Source: JABDIP01 sp965212545 (GTDB lineage Bacteria; Pseudomonadota; Alphaproteobacteria; DSM-16000; Inquilinaceae). From it: a stretch of DNA of 64,000 bases. The position numbers and the translations under genes are program-made. Below, in pieces: positions 1 through 8,732 of this stretch. Location: the NCBI GenBank assembly GCA_965212545.1, contig CBDBVB010000024.1, positions 62,001-126,000 of the forward strand. Direction: 5' to 3'. The notes beneath the pieces are model-generated. The model did not search any database and had not been told where the DNA came from. It worked only from the letters and a program-made list of their open reading frames with translations. Each line of letters opens with the position of its first letter. The stretch's first letter is position 1.

Positions 1-305
1 CCGCCGATCTCGGCATGATGTTCTATACCGGCAGCATGTTCCCGGAGAAGTACCAGGGCGGCATCTTCTCCGCCCAGCATGGCTCGTGGAACCGCACGAC
101 GCCGGTTGGGGCGCGGGTCATGTTCACCTCGCTGGACGAGGAAGGCGCGGCCGCCGAGACGACGGCATTCGCCGAAGGCTGGCTGGACCAGTCCACCGGC
201 GAGTATCTCGGCCGCCCGGTCGACGTGGCGCAGCTCCCCGACGGCTCAATCATCATCTCCGATGATTTCGCCGGCGCGCTGTACCGGATCTGGTACGAGG
301 GCTGA
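1..305 (+). CDS. Glucose/sorbosone (PQQ-type) dehydrogenase family protein, C-terminal part
   Basis: The window opens inside this gene and only about 100 C-terminal residues are visible, ending at TGA 303-305. The segment FSAQHGSWNRTTPVG and the ending LPDGSIIISDDFAGALYRI are typical of the last blades of the six-bladed beta-propeller in soluble glucose/sorbosone dehydrogenases. These are periplasmic enzymes that oxidise sugars or other alcohols with PQQ. A cytochrome c gene follows 80 bp after a terminator and could accept the electrons; that link is inference. Substrate, signal peptide and PQQ ligands lie outside the window or cannot be judged. Confidence 0.75.
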   Translation, partial: ADLGMMFYTGSMFPEKYQGGIFSAQHGSWNRTTPVGARVMFTSLDEEGAAAETTAFAEGWLDQSTGEYLGRPVDVAQLPDGSIIISDDFAGALYRIWYEG

Positions 306-331
306 GCCCCATCCGGATAGGGTCGTGAAAA

Positions 332-370
332 GCCCCGTTCCGGCGGTCGCCGCCGGGGCGGGGCGATTTT
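332..370 (+). terminator. Rho-independent terminator after the dehydrogenase
   Basis: Arms 333-346 and 350-363 pair over 14 bp, counting two G-U pairs, and G332-C364 extends the stem. The loop is 3 nt, and GATTTT follows. It lies 27 bp after the dehydrogenase stop. Confidence 0.7.
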
Positions 371-385
371 CTGGATCGGTTAGAT

Positions 386-721
386 ATGCTGTCGGGTCTT
401 TCGTTTGGAGCATGTGTCTGTGCGTTGGCATTGTGTCTGACGACATTCCCGGCGGTCGCCGGCGACGCCTCGGTCGGACGGCGGATGGCGGGCCAATGCG
501 CCGGCTGCCACGGCATCGACGGCGTCGCCAAGCGCCCTGACGTGCCGCATATCGCCGGCGAGAGCGACATCTACCTGAGGGCCCAGCTGGAGGCGTTCCG
601 GTCCGGCGACCGGCATCACGAGCAGATGTCGATCATCGCCCAAGGCCTGGATGACGAGGACATCGCGCATCTCATCGCCTGGTATTCCAGCATCCGGTTC
701 ACCGTGACGGTCCCCGAATAG
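386..721 (+). CDS. Class I c-type cytochrome (c553-like)
   Basis: A 111-residue secreted monohaem cytochrome. Residues 1-25 form a signal peptide ending AVA, the haem site is CAGCH at residues 38-42, and Met81 in HHEQMS is the likely distal iron ligand. Length and motif spacing match small cytochrome c553/c4-like domains. It would carry electrons in the periplasm. The partly visible PQQ-type dehydrogenase upstream suggests it accepts electrons from that enzyme, but a terminator lies between them, so co-transcription is not shown. Confidence 0.85.
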   Translation: MLSGLSFGACVCALALCLTTFPAVAGDASVGRRMAGQCAGCHGIDGVAKRPDVPHIAGESDIYLRAQLEAFRSGDRHHEQMSIIAQGLDDEDIAHLIAWYSSIRFTVTVPE

Positions 722-847
722 GGAATGGATGATCCGATCTGCTCGCCCAATCGGCGTGCAACGTGGTATTGACCGTCCAACAGTTCGAAAACACTAATCC
801 AGCCCGAAATAACGACAATCGCGCGGGCAGGATCGGGAGGAAAATGC

Positions 848-1834
848 ATGGTTGAATTGCGAAGGCTTCTTGTGGTTCTGGTCGCGGCGACAGCGTCCCT
901 TGCCACGAGCATCGCCGCCGCCGATACCCAGACGGTGCGCGTCGGTGCGCTGAAATTCGGCACGGTCAATTGGGAACTCGATACGATCATGCATAACGGC
1001 CTCGACACCGCCAACGGCGTCGAGCTGGAGGTCGTGGAAATGGCCGGCAAGAACGGCTCGGCGGTCGCCTTGCAGGGCGGCGCGGTGGACGTGATCGTGT
1101 CCGATTGGATCTGGGTGTCGCGGCAGCGCGCGGCCGGGGCCGACTACACCTTCGTGCCTTATTCCCTGACCGTCGGCGCCCTGATGGTGCGGCCCGATGC
1201 CGGTATCTCCTCGCTGGCCGATCTGGAAGGGCGCAAGCTGGGCATCGCCGGCGGTCCGGTTGACAAGAGCTGGCTGCTGCTCAGGGCCTACGGACAACAG
1301 CAGCTCGGCCGCGACCTGGCCGACGTCGTCGAGCCGGTGTTCGGCGCGCCGCCGCTGCTGAACGAGCTGATGTTGGATGGCGAACTGCCGGCGGTGCTGA
1401 ATTTCTGGCATTACAACGCAAGGCTCGGCGCGGCCGGCATGACCGAGCTGGTCAGCGTGACCGACATGCTGCCGGCCCTGGGAGTCGAGGCGCAGCCGCC
1501 GCTTCTGGGCTGGGTGTTCAGCGAGAGCTGGGCGGCGGAGAACGCTGCGGCGATCGATGGAATGCTGACCGCTTCGCGCGCCGCCAAGCAGCTGCTGGCG
1601 GAGTCCGATGCCGAATGGGAGCGGCTGAGGCCGATGACACGGGCCGCCGACGACATCACCCTGGCCGCCCTGCGGGACGCCTATCGCGCCGGCATACCGA
1701 CCTCGTTCGACGCCCAGGACATCGACGCGGCGGAGACCGTGTTCTCGGTGATGGCCGAGTTGGGCGGCGAGGATCTGACCGGCGGCACCACGGCGCTGGC
1801 GGCCGGCACCTTCTGGCCGAATTTCGGCTTCTAG
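848..1834 (+). CDS. ABC transporter substrate-binding protein, NitT/TauT type
   Basis: A 328-residue periplasmic binding protein. Residues 1-24 are a signal peptide ending in AAA. The fold is that of the SsuA/TauA/ThiY group: TVRVGALKFGTVNWELDTI at the start of lobe 1, ALQGGAVDVIVSDWIWVS, and LADLEGRKLGIAGG at the lobe switch. AGGAAAATGC with ATG at 848 supplies start and ribosome site. Permease and ATPase follow with only 6 bp and an overlap, giving a complete importer. Such systems take up sulfonates, nitrate, thiamine precursors or aromatic acids; nothing here fixes the ligand. Confidence 0.85.
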   Translation: MVELRRLLVVLVAATASLATSIAAADTQTVRVGALKFGTVNWELDTIMHNGLDTANGVELEVVEMAGKNGSAVALQGGAVDVIVSDWIWVSRQRAAGADYTFVPYSLTVGALMVRPDAGISSLADLEGRKLGIAGGPVDKSWLLLRAYGQQQLGRDLADVVEPVFGAPPLLNELMLDGELPAVLNFWHYNARLGAAGMTELVSVTDMLPALGVEAQPPLLGWVFSESWAAENAAAIDGMLTASRAAKQLLAESDAEWERLRPMTRAADDITLAALRDAYRAGIPTSFDAQDIDAAETVFSVMAELGGEDLTGGTTALAAGTFWPNFGF

Positions 1835-1840
1835 CGACTG

Positions 1841-2635
1841 GTGACGGCGCAACCGGCCACGGCGGACACGGCAACCGACGGCCGGCTGGGCTGGCCGCGC
1901 GATCCGTGGATCAGGGCGCTCTCGTTAGCGCTCTTCGTGGCCCTATGGTGGGTCGCCGCGACGGTGTTCGAGAGCCGGCTATTGCCGGGGCCGCTGGCTG
2001 TCGGCCGCAGCCTTCTGCACCATATCGCGAACGGCGACCTGCTCTACCATACGTCAATCACGTTGGCTCGGGTGGCGGCGGCCTTCACGCTGGCCATGCT
2101 GATCGGCACCGCCATCGGCATCGCCATGGGGCGCAGCCGCCGGGTGGACTCGCTGTTCGACGGCTGGCTGGTGATCGGCCTGAACATCCCGGCCCTGGTG
2201 ACGATCATCCTCTGTTACATCTGGTTCGGGCTGAACGAGGTGGCGGCGCTGGTCGCGGTCGCGGTGAACAAGATCCCGACCGTGGTGGTGACGGTGCGCG
2301 AGGGCGCGCGGGCGGTCGACCGAGAGCTGATGCAGGTCGCCGAGGCCTTCCGCCTGTCGCCCGAGCGGCGCTTCCGCCAGGTCTACTTGCCGCAGCTCTA
2401 CCCCTACCTGATGGCCTCGGCGCGATCCGGACTGGCGCTGATCTGGAAGATCGTGTTGGTCGTCGAACTGCTCGGGCGCTCCGACGGGGTCGGATTTCAG
2501 CTACACGTCTACTTCCAGTTCTTCGATATCGAGAGCATCCTGGCCTATACCTTCGCCTTCGTCGGGGTGATCCTGTTGATTGAAATCTGGATGTTGCGAC
2601 CGCTGGAACGGCGGCTGACCCGGTGGCGGCCGTGA
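1841..2635 (+). CDS. ABC transporter permease, NitT/TauT type
   Basis: A 264-residue inner-membrane permease with about six transmembrane segments. The BPD_transp_1 region contains the cytoplasmic coupling stretch REGARAVDRELMQVAEAF, the EAA-loop equivalent that docks to the ATPase. Start is GTG 1841, six bases after the binding-protein stop; no ATG is available nearby. The end overlaps the next gene in a GTGA junction (2632-2635), showing translational coupling within one importer operon. Confidence 0.85.
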   Translation: MTAQPATADTATDGRLGWPRDPWIRALSLALFVALWWVAATVFESRLLPGPLAVGRSLLHHIANGDLLYHTSITLARVAAAFTLAMLIGTAIGIAMGRSRRVDSLFDGWLVIGLNIPALVTIILCYIWFGLNEVAALVAVAVNKIPTVVVTVREGARAVDRELMQVAEAFRLSPERRFRQVYLPQLYPYLMASARSGLALIWKIVLVVELLGRSDGVGFQLHVYFQFFDIESILAYTFAFVGVILLIEIWMLRPLERRLTRWRP

Positions 2636-3420
2636 GCGCGCTGGACGTCGACATCCGTGACAAGACCTATCCGGCCCATGCCGGCAAGTCGGCGCATGCG
2701 GCATTGGGATCGTTCGAATTCCAGGTGCCGGACGGGCAGTTCGTCTGCCTGGTCGGACCATCCGGATGCGGCAAGACCACGCTACTGAATCTGGTCGGCG
2801 GCCTCGACGCCGCCTATCAAGGGCACATCGGATACGGCGCCGAGGAGACGGACCGGCGTATCGGCTTCATGTTCCAGTCGCCGCGGCTGATGCCTTGGTT
2901 GACGGTGCTGGAGAACGTCCGCCTAGTGACGCAGGCGTCCGGGGAAGACGAGCGTGCCCGGGAACTGCTGGTCCATATGGGGTTGGCCGATGTGCTGGAC
3001 GCCTATCCGGGGACCCTGTCCGGCGGCATGCAGCGACGCGTGGCGCTGGCCCGGGCTTTCGCCATCCAACCGCACTTGCTGCTGCTCGACGAGCCTTTCG
3101 TGTCCCTGGACCAGCCGATCGCCGAACGGCTGCGGACGCTGCTGCTCGATCTGTGGCGGGCCCGGCCGACCACCGTGCTGTTCGTTACCCATGACGTGCG
3201 CGAGGCGCTGAGCCTGGCCGACCGCATCCTGTTCCTCTCGGCCACCCCGGGCCGGCTGGTGCACGACATGACGGTGACCCTTCCCCGGCCGCGGCATATT
3301 GACGATCCGGCAGTGGAGGCGGAACGCCGCCGCCTGCTGGCGGCGCGACCGGGGCTGCTGGCGGGGCTTGGCGACGTCTCGGACGGGCCGCAATCCAGCC
3401 GCCGCAGCGCCGAACCATGA
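2632..3420 (+). CDS. ABC transporter ATP-binding protein, NitT/TauT type
   Basis: An ATPase of about 262 residues completing the importer. Motifs run in order: Walker A GPSGCGKTT, Q-loop FMFQSPRLMPW, signature LSGGMQRRVALARA, Walker B LLLLDEPFVSLD, and the switch histidine in FVTHD. GTG 2632 overlaps the permease stop and is preferred; an in-frame GTG at 2623 is possible. The 3' end overlaps the next gene as ATGA, so a second, exporter-like ABC system is translationally coupled to this importer. Confidence 0.85.
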   Translation: MSALDVDIRDKTYPAHAGKSAHAALGSFEFQVPDGQFVCLVGPSGCGKTTLLNLVGGLDAAYQGHIGYGAEETDRRIGFMFQSPRLMPWLTVLENVRLVTQASGEDERARELLVHMGLADVLDAYPGTLSGGMQRRVALARAFAIQPHLLLLDEPFVSLDQPIAERLRTLLLDLWRARPTTVLFVTHDVREALSLADRILFLSATPGRLVHDMTVTLPRPRHIDDPAVEAERRRLLAARPGLLAGLGDVSDGPQSSRRSAEP

Positions 3421-4178
3421 GCCAAGACGCGGTGGCGGCAGGGACCCCGGTCCTCGAGGTCGATGCGGTCAGCAAGCGGTACGGCAAACTGACGGCGCTG
3501 GACGGCGTGAGCTTGTCGGTGGCAGCCGGCGAATTCGTCGCCTTGCTGGGCCCGAACGGCGCCGGCAAGACCACGTTGTTCCAACTTCTGTCGGGATTGT
3601 TCGTGGCCGATGGCGGGGTCGTGCGCATCGGCGGCCGGGACATCCGCCACGACGCGGTTTCGGCGCTGGCCAGCCTCGGCATCGTCTTTCAGCAACCGAC
3701 GATGGATCTCGACCTGACGGTGCGCGGCAACCTCCGCTTCCATGCGCGGCTGCACGGCCTTACGCGTCGGACCATGGGCGAGCGGATTACGGCCGAGCTC
3801 GCCCGGCTGGGCCTTACCGATCAGCTCAACGATACGGCACGGACCTTGAGCGGCGGTAATCGCCGAAGGGTGGAGTTGGCGCGCGCACTGCTGCACCGCC
3901 CCAGCATCCTGCTGATGGACGAGCCGACCGTCGGCCTCGATCCTGCCAGCCGCCGCGATCTGAGCATCCATGTCCGGCAGCTCTGCGCCGAGCAGGGGCT
4001 GGGTGTGCTGTGGGCGACGCATCTTGTCGACGAGGCGGAACCGGCGGACCGGGTCGTGGTGCTGGACCGCGGCCACGTGTTGCAGGAGGGCGATCCGTCG
4101 GAGCTGGTACGCGGCACCGGCACGGGCTCGCTGGCGGACGCATTCCTTGCGCTGACCGGCGCGGGGCGGGCGGCATGA
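3417..4178 (+). CDS. ABC-2 type exporter ATP-binding protein (PQQ alcohol-oxidation associated type)
   Basis: A 253-residue ABC ATPase with Walker A GPNGAGKTT, Q-loop VFQQPTMDLDLTV, signature LSGGNRRRVELARA and Walker B LLMDEPTVGLD. Its style matches ATPases repeatedly found beside PQQ-dependent alcohol dehydrogenase genes. ATGA overlaps join it to both neighbours. With the following ABC-2 permease it should form an exporter; what is exported in such systems is not established. The family assignment is by memory of the motif style, not a search. Confidence 0.8.
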   Translation: MSQDAVAAGTPVLEVDAVSKRYGKLTALDGVSLSVAAGEFVALLGPNGAGKTTLFQLLSGLFVADGGVVRIGGRDIRHDAVSALASLGIVFQQPTMDLDLTVRGNLRFHARLHGLTRRTMGERITAELARLGLTDQLNDTARTLSGGNRRRVELARALLHRPSILLMDEPTVGLDPASRRDLSIHVRQLCAEQGLGVLWATHLVDEAEPADRVVVLDRGHVLQEGDPSELVRGTGTGSLADAFLALTGAGRAA

Positions 4179-4984
4179 CGCCGGCGCACGCCGCCGCCGC
4201 CCTGGGCGCGGTCACGTGGCGCGAGACCTTCCGTTTCGTGCATCAGCGCGGCCGGCTGATCTCGGCCCTGGTTCGGCCGCTGCTGTGGCTGATCGTGGTG
4301 GCTGCGGGGTTCCAGAACGTCTACGGCATTTCCATCATCCCGCCCTACCAGACCTACACGCCCTATCAGGAATATGTGCTGGCGGGCTTGGCCGGCATGG
4401 TGCTGCTGTTCCACGGCATGCAGTCATCGCTGTCGATGGTCTATGACCGCGAGATGGGCATGATGCGGCTGCTGCTGACCGCGCCGCTGCCGCGCTGGTT
4501 CCTGCTGCTGGCTAAGCTGATCGCCGGCACGATGCTATCGGTGGCGCAGGTCTATGCCTTTTTCCTGGCGGCCTGGCTGCTCGATATCCGTATGCCCGAC
4601 ATGGGCTATCTGTATGTCCTGCCGGCGCTGTTCCTGGGCGGGCTGATGCTGGGCGCTCTGGGGTTGCTGCTGTCGGTCTACATCAAGCAGTTGGAGAACT
4701 TCGCCGGCACGATGAATTTCGTGATCTTCCCGATGTTCTTCATCTCGTCGGCACTCTACCCGCTGTGGCGCCTGCAGGAATCGGCGGCCCAGATCGTCTA
4801 TTGGCTGTCGCTGGTGAACCCGTTCACCCATGCGGTCGAATTCATCCGCTTTGCCGCCTATGGGCAGTTCAACCTGCTGGCCGGCGGCGTCACCGTTGGC
4901 TGCGCGCTGGTCTTCTACATGGTCGCGGTGATCGGCTACGACCCGCAGCGCGGCCTGATCCGCCGCCGCGCGCCCGCTGCTTGA
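4175..4984 (+). CDS. ABC-2 type permease, partner of the upstream exporter ATPase
   Basis: A 269-residue membrane protein with six predicted helices. The cytoplasmic loop YDREMGMMRLLLTAPLPRW, where the ATPase docks, is typical of ABC-2 permeases. The late segment PMFFISSALYPLW and the NPFTHAVEFIRFAAYGQ region are also characteristic. ATG 4175 overlaps the ATPase stop (ATGA). It closes a run of five coupled transport genes starting at 848. The pairing with a redox module upstream resembles clusters for PQQ-linked oxidation. Confidence 0.82.
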   Translation: MTPAHAAAALGAVTWRETFRFVHQRGRLISALVRPLLWLIVVAAGFQNVYGISIIPPYQTYTPYQEYVLAGLAGMVLLFHGMQSSLSMVYDREMGMMRLLLTAPLPRWFLLLAKLIAGTMLSVAQVYAFFLAAWLLDIRMPDMGYLYVLPALFLGGLMLGALGLLLSVYIKQLENFAGTMNFVIFPMFFISSALYPLWRLQESAAQIVYWLSLVNPFTHAVEFIRFAAYGQFNLLAGGVTVGCALVFYMVAVIGYDPQRGLIRRRAPAA

Positions 4985-5047
4985 TCGCTGCAATCCGCTG
5001 AAAGCAGCGTTGAGTGCGCTCGGTTCTCCTGTCAGGATCGGCAGGTC

Positions 5048-5953
5048 ATGCCTGAATATCCGGACATCGAGGTCTATCTCGCCTGCCTGGAGCCGCGGGT
5101 GCAGGGTCAGCCCCTAGACGGTATCCGGATCGTCAATCCGTTCCTGTTGCGCTCGGTCGAACCGCCGATCTCCGCGGCGGCGGGACGGCGTGTGATCGGA
5201 TTACGGCGCCTCGGCAAACGGATCGTTTTCGGCCTTGAGGGCGATCTCTTCCTGGTGCTGCACCTGATGATCGCCGGACGGCTGCATTGGAAGGAACCGG
5301 GTGCAAAGCCGGCAGGGCGGCAGGGACTTGCCGCCTTCGACTTTCCCGACGGCACATTGATCCTGACCGAAGCCGGGACCAAGAAGCGCGCGTCGCTGTA
5401 CCTGGTGTCCGGGGAAGAGGCGCTGGCCGAGCACGATCCAGGTGGAATCGAGGTGGTGGATATCGACCGCGATGCGTTCGCCGAGGCGCTGACCGCATCC
5501 AACCATACGGTAAAGCGGTCGCTGACCGATCCCCGACTGTTCAGTGGCATCGGAAATGCCTATTCGGACGAGATCCTGCACCGGGCGCGGCTGTCACCGA
5601 TAAAGATGACGCAGAAGCTCGAAGCCGGCGAGATCGACCAGTTGCATGCGGCGATCCGCGAAGTCCTGTTGGAATGGACCGAGAGGTTGAGCGCCGAGGC
5701 CGGTGACGACTTCCCGAAGAAGGTCACCGCTTTCCGCAGGGAAATGGCGGTGCATGGCAAATATGGCCAGCCATGCCCGGTCTGCGGCACGCCGGTGCAG
5801 CGCATCGTGCATGCCAACAACGAGACCAACTACTGCGCCCACTGCCAGACCGGAGGCAAGCTGCTGGCCGATCGCGCCCTGTCGCGCCTGCTGAAGAAAG
5901 ACTGGCCGCGCACCTTGGAAGAACTGGAACAGCGACGGCCGGGGCGCGGCTAA
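5048..5953 (+). CDS. Fpg/Nei family DNA glycosylase
   Basis: A 301-residue base-excision repair enzyme. The N-terminus is MPEYPDIEVY, so after Met removal Pro2 and Glu3 are in place for the family's Schiff-base chemistry. The helix-two-turn-helix is at LFSGIGNAYSDEILHRARLSP (about 170-190). The zinc finger has Cys243, Cys246, Cys263 and Cys266. The wording differs from canonical MutM (MPELPEVE), so it is probably a paralogue with unknown lesion preference. Its TAA stop is followed in the same frame by a beheaded aquaporin gene. Confidence 0.88.
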   Translation: MPEYPDIEVYLACLEPRVQGQPLDGIRIVNPFLLRSVEPPISAAAGRRVIGLRRLGKRIVFGLEGDLFLVLHLMIAGRLHWKEPGAKPAGRQGLAAFDFPDGTLILTEAGTKKRASLYLVSGEEALAEHDPGGIEVVDIDRDAFAEALTASNHTVKRSLTDPRLFSGIGNAYSDEILHRARLSPIKMTQKLEAGEIDQLHAAIREVLLEWTERLSAEAGDDFPKKVTAFRREMAVHGKYGQPCPVCGTPVQRIVHANNETNYCAHCQTGGKLLADRALSRLLKKDWPRTLEELEQRRPGRG

Positions 5954-6520
5954 CGCGCGGTCGCGACCGGCGCGATCCTGATTGTCCTGATCCTGATATT
6001 CGGACCGCTGTCCGGTGCCCATTTCAATCCGGCGGTAACGACGGCCTTTGCCGTGCGCCGGGAGATCACGGTGCCGGAAGGCGTGGTCTACGTCATGGCG
6101 CAGATTGTGGGCGGAGTCGCCGGGGTATGGGCGGCGCATGTGATGTTCGAATTGCCGGTGCTGCAGGCCACGATCCAGGCCCGCACCGGGCCGGCGCAAT
6201 GGTTCGCTGAATTCATCGCGACATTCGGACTGCTGGAGGCGATCTTCGAGGCGGTTCGGTGGCGGCCCCAGGCGGTCTGCTATTCGGTCGGCCTCTACAT
6301 CACAGCGGCCTATTGGTTCACCGCGTCCCCAGGTTTCGCCAATCCGGCGGTGACCATCGCGCGTGGGCCCTCCGACACCTTCTCCGGAATCGCGCCGGCG
6401 CATGTGCCGGCCTTCGTCGTGGCCCAGCTGGCCGGTGCGGTGGCGGCGACGCTGGTTTTCGGCTGGCTCAAGCCGGCGCCCGAGGCGGAGAAGGAGGAGC
6501 GCGAAGCGTTTGCGGTTTAA
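5954..6520 (+). pseudogene. Aquaporin/MIP family channel, 5'-truncated remnant
   Basis: Reading on from the glycosylase stop in the same frame gives about 188 codons of an aquaporin. The first NPA box is SGAHFNPAVT and the second TASPGFANPAVT, with four to five membrane helices between and after. Family members begin with roughly 40 further residues (the first helix), which are missing. The first usable start is GTG 6053, downstream of NPA box 1, so no normal channel could be made. The break abuts the upstream gene, suggesting a deletion. The 3' end overlaps the convergent phosphatase by 4 bp. Confidence 0.75.
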
Positions 6521-7335
6521 CCGGACAGATGCGCGACCGCCTGGGCGTGCAGTTCCGGTGTCGCGGCCGCGATCACCCAACCGTCCGAAACCACGGTCAG
6601 CGGATTGCCGCGCCAGTCGGTCATGACCCCGCCGGCGCCCTCTACAACCGGCACCAGGGCGGCCACGTCGTGGGGTTTCAGCATCGCCTCGACGACCAGA
6701 TCCAGGCCGCCCGAAGCCAGAATGCCGTATAGATAACAGTCGCCGCCGAACTGCCGGTGCCGGGCCGCGGCTGACAGCGCATCGAACCGCTTGCGGTCTT
6801 CGCCGGCAAACATGTCGATGGATGTGGTTGCCACTCGCGCCGTCGCCAGCTCGGTGCAGCCGCTTGTCCGGCACGGCCGGTCGTTGAGGGTGGTCCGGCG
6901 TCCGGCAACACCGAACCAGCGTTCTCGCAGCGCCGGCATGTCGATGGCGCCAACCACCGGCCGGCCATCCAGGACGTGGGCAATCAGCGTGCCATAAAGC
7001 GGGATGCCGGCCACGAAGCTCTTGGTGCCGTCGATCGGGTCGATCACCCAGAGCGGACCTTCGGTCACCGCTTCGCCGCCATGCTCCTCGCCCAGGACCG
7101 GATGGTCCGGATGATGGTGATCGATCAGCTGGCGGATCGCCGTTTCGATCTCCCTATCGGCGATGGTCACGGGCGAGTCGTCGGCCTTGTGCTCGATATC
7201 GATCGATTGGCGGAAATAGTCCAATGAGATCGGCGACACCGCATCGGCGATCCCGGCGACCAGCGTTGCGATGGCGGAGACCGTGGGATACTGCGTCTCG
7301 GCCTCATCATCTTTGGCATTAGCCATGTCGGACAT
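6517..7335 (-). CDS. Inositol monophosphatase family protein, HisN-like histidinol-phosphatase
   Basis: A 272-residue soluble Mg-dependent phosphatase. Metal-binding motifs are LGEEHGG (Glu about 83-84) and WVIDPIDGTKSF (Asp99, Asp102), followed by the C-terminal segment LKPHDVAALVPVVEGAGG containing the third Asp. This wording is close to alphaproteobacterial HisN-type histidinol-phosphatases, but inositol-1-phosphatase activity cannot be excluded, particularly as inositol genes lie 32 kb away. ATG 7335 is assumed; an in-frame ATG at 7323 is an alternative. No operon partner is evident. Confidence 0.82.
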   Translation of the reverse strand: MSDMANAKDDEAETQYPTVSAIATLVAGIADAVSPISLDYFRQSIDIEHKADDSPVTIADREIETAIRQLIDHHHPDHPVLGEEHGGEAVTEGPLWVIDPIDGTKSFVAGIPLYGTLIAHVLDGRPVVGAIDMPALRERWFGVAGRRTTLNDRPCRTSGCTELATARVATTSIDMFAGEDRKRFDALSAAARHRQFGGDCYLYGILASGGLDLVVEAMLKPHDVAALVPVVEGAGGVMTDWRGNPLTVVSDGWVIAAATPELHAQAVAHLSG

Positions 7336-7472
7336 AGATGCTGGTTTCCAGGGTTTTCGGCGGCTGAGTGACTCTCACTGATATGTCATAAAACGGGTTG
7401 CTGGCAATCGCCATGGGGCCGTCGGTCGCACAATACCGGATCGGCGGGCAGGCCTGCGGCAGGTGCAATCCC

Positions 7473-8606
7473 TCAACCGGACCTCCGGAACGGGTACAGG
7501 AACTGCCGCCAATAGCCGGTCGGCACCGGGTCGCCGCCAACCCCGTATGCCTCGGGCCATCTTGCCTCCGGCATGTGATGCGTGCCGAACAGACGGTCGT
7601 AGATCGGGAAGTGAATGGCGAAGTTCACGTCGATCGCTTCCTTCTCCTTGCCGTGATGCCAATGATGGAACCGGGGCGTCACCAGGAGTTTCTCGACCAC
7701 TTTGAAATTCCATCTGAGATTTGCGTGCACGAATGAGGAGTAGAAATAGACGATCAGGATGTAGACCTGGATCGCCGCCGGGTCGAAGCCCAGGGTGAAC
7801 ATCGGCAAGGCGGTGATCCCGCGGAGCAGGGCGATCTCGATGAAATGCATGCGCGCGCTGGCCAGCCAGTCCATGCATTTGGCGGAATGATGCACCGCAT
7901 GGAACTTCCAGAGCCACGGTATCTGGTGGAACATCCGGTGGAACCAGTACTGAACAAGGTCCGTCAGCACCATGATGACGATGATCTGCACCACGAAAGG
8001 CAGAGCCATCACCCGATTCTGGATTTCGCTCAGATCGAAGGTGCCGGTCACGAAGTTCGACGGCGCCATGGTCAGGAAGGTGAGTATCTGAACCAGCATC
8101 GAGCTGACGAGATAGTAGAACAGATCCTCCTGCCATTCCGGTCGGAACACGGTCTGGTCGGCACGGTGCGGGAAGAACCGCTCCAGCGGGATGAACAGGA
8201 AGCCGACGAAGAGGACGTTGAGGACGAAGAAATCCAGCCCGAAATAGAGACTGGTTGGATTGATGTCGCTGGCCGTCGTTTGCGACCCGCCGAGCAGGGA
8301 GGCGACCACGACCAGAGCCAGGGCGGTGCCGCCAAGCATTTTGTCCTTGCTGAGCAGCAGGCTGAGCAGGGCAAGGCCGTAGCCTGCGAGGAGCACGACG
8401 TGAAGGAACGGCCTGAGGTAGCCGGACTCGTGAATTGCCGCCAGATCCGGTGTCACGAACGAGCCCGGGAACTTCAGGGCGACGACCAGCAGAAGTCCGG
8501 CCAGCCCGGCAAGCAAGGCTCCGCCGCCGCTCAGCCATCCGCTTCCGAACGGGCGCTGTTCTCTCGGCTTCTCAAGTTCGTTCGACAGCCGTTTGATGAT
8601 CGACAT
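7473..8606 (-). CDS. Sterol desaturase/fatty acid hydroxylase family membrane protein
   Basis: A 377-residue integral membrane di-iron enzyme. Several N-terminal helices precede the histidine boxes: HRMFH, HAVHHS, and the later HHWHHG and THHMP. These clusters bind the two irons that activate oxygen to hydroxylate or desaturate a lipid. ATG 8606 is chosen because GGGGAAAACC precedes it; the frame stays open to 8633. It faces away from the divergent TetR/YnbC unit and has no clear partner. The lipid substrate is unknown. Confidence 0.85.
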   Translation of the reverse strand: MSIIKRLSNELEKPREQRPFGSGWLSGGGALLAGLAGLLLVVALKFPGSFVTPDLAAIHESGYLRPFLHVVLLAGYGLALLSLLLSKDKMLGGTALALVVVASLLGGSQTTASDINPTSLYFGLDFFVLNVLFVGFLFIPLERFFPHRADQTVFRPEWQEDLFYYLVSSMLVQILTFLTMAPSNFVTGTFDLSEIQNRVMALPFVVQIIVIMVLTDLVQYWFHRMFHQIPWLWKFHAVHHSAKCMDWLASARMHFIEIALLRGITALPMFTLGFDPAAIQVYILIVYFYSSFVHANLRWNFKVVEKLLVTPRFHHWHHGKEKEAIDVNFAIHFPIYDRLFGTHHMPEARWPEAYGVGGDPVPTGYWRQFLYPFRRSG

Positions 8607-8732
8607 GGTTTTCCCCAAGGCTCCGGGTTCCACGCACCCTATTCGGACGAGCCAAACGTTCGATTAACTTAGGAATTGGCGATTCTCTAGGTTTTGGCCG
8701 ATGGAGATTGGCGGAGGAGCCTGCCAGGCGGA

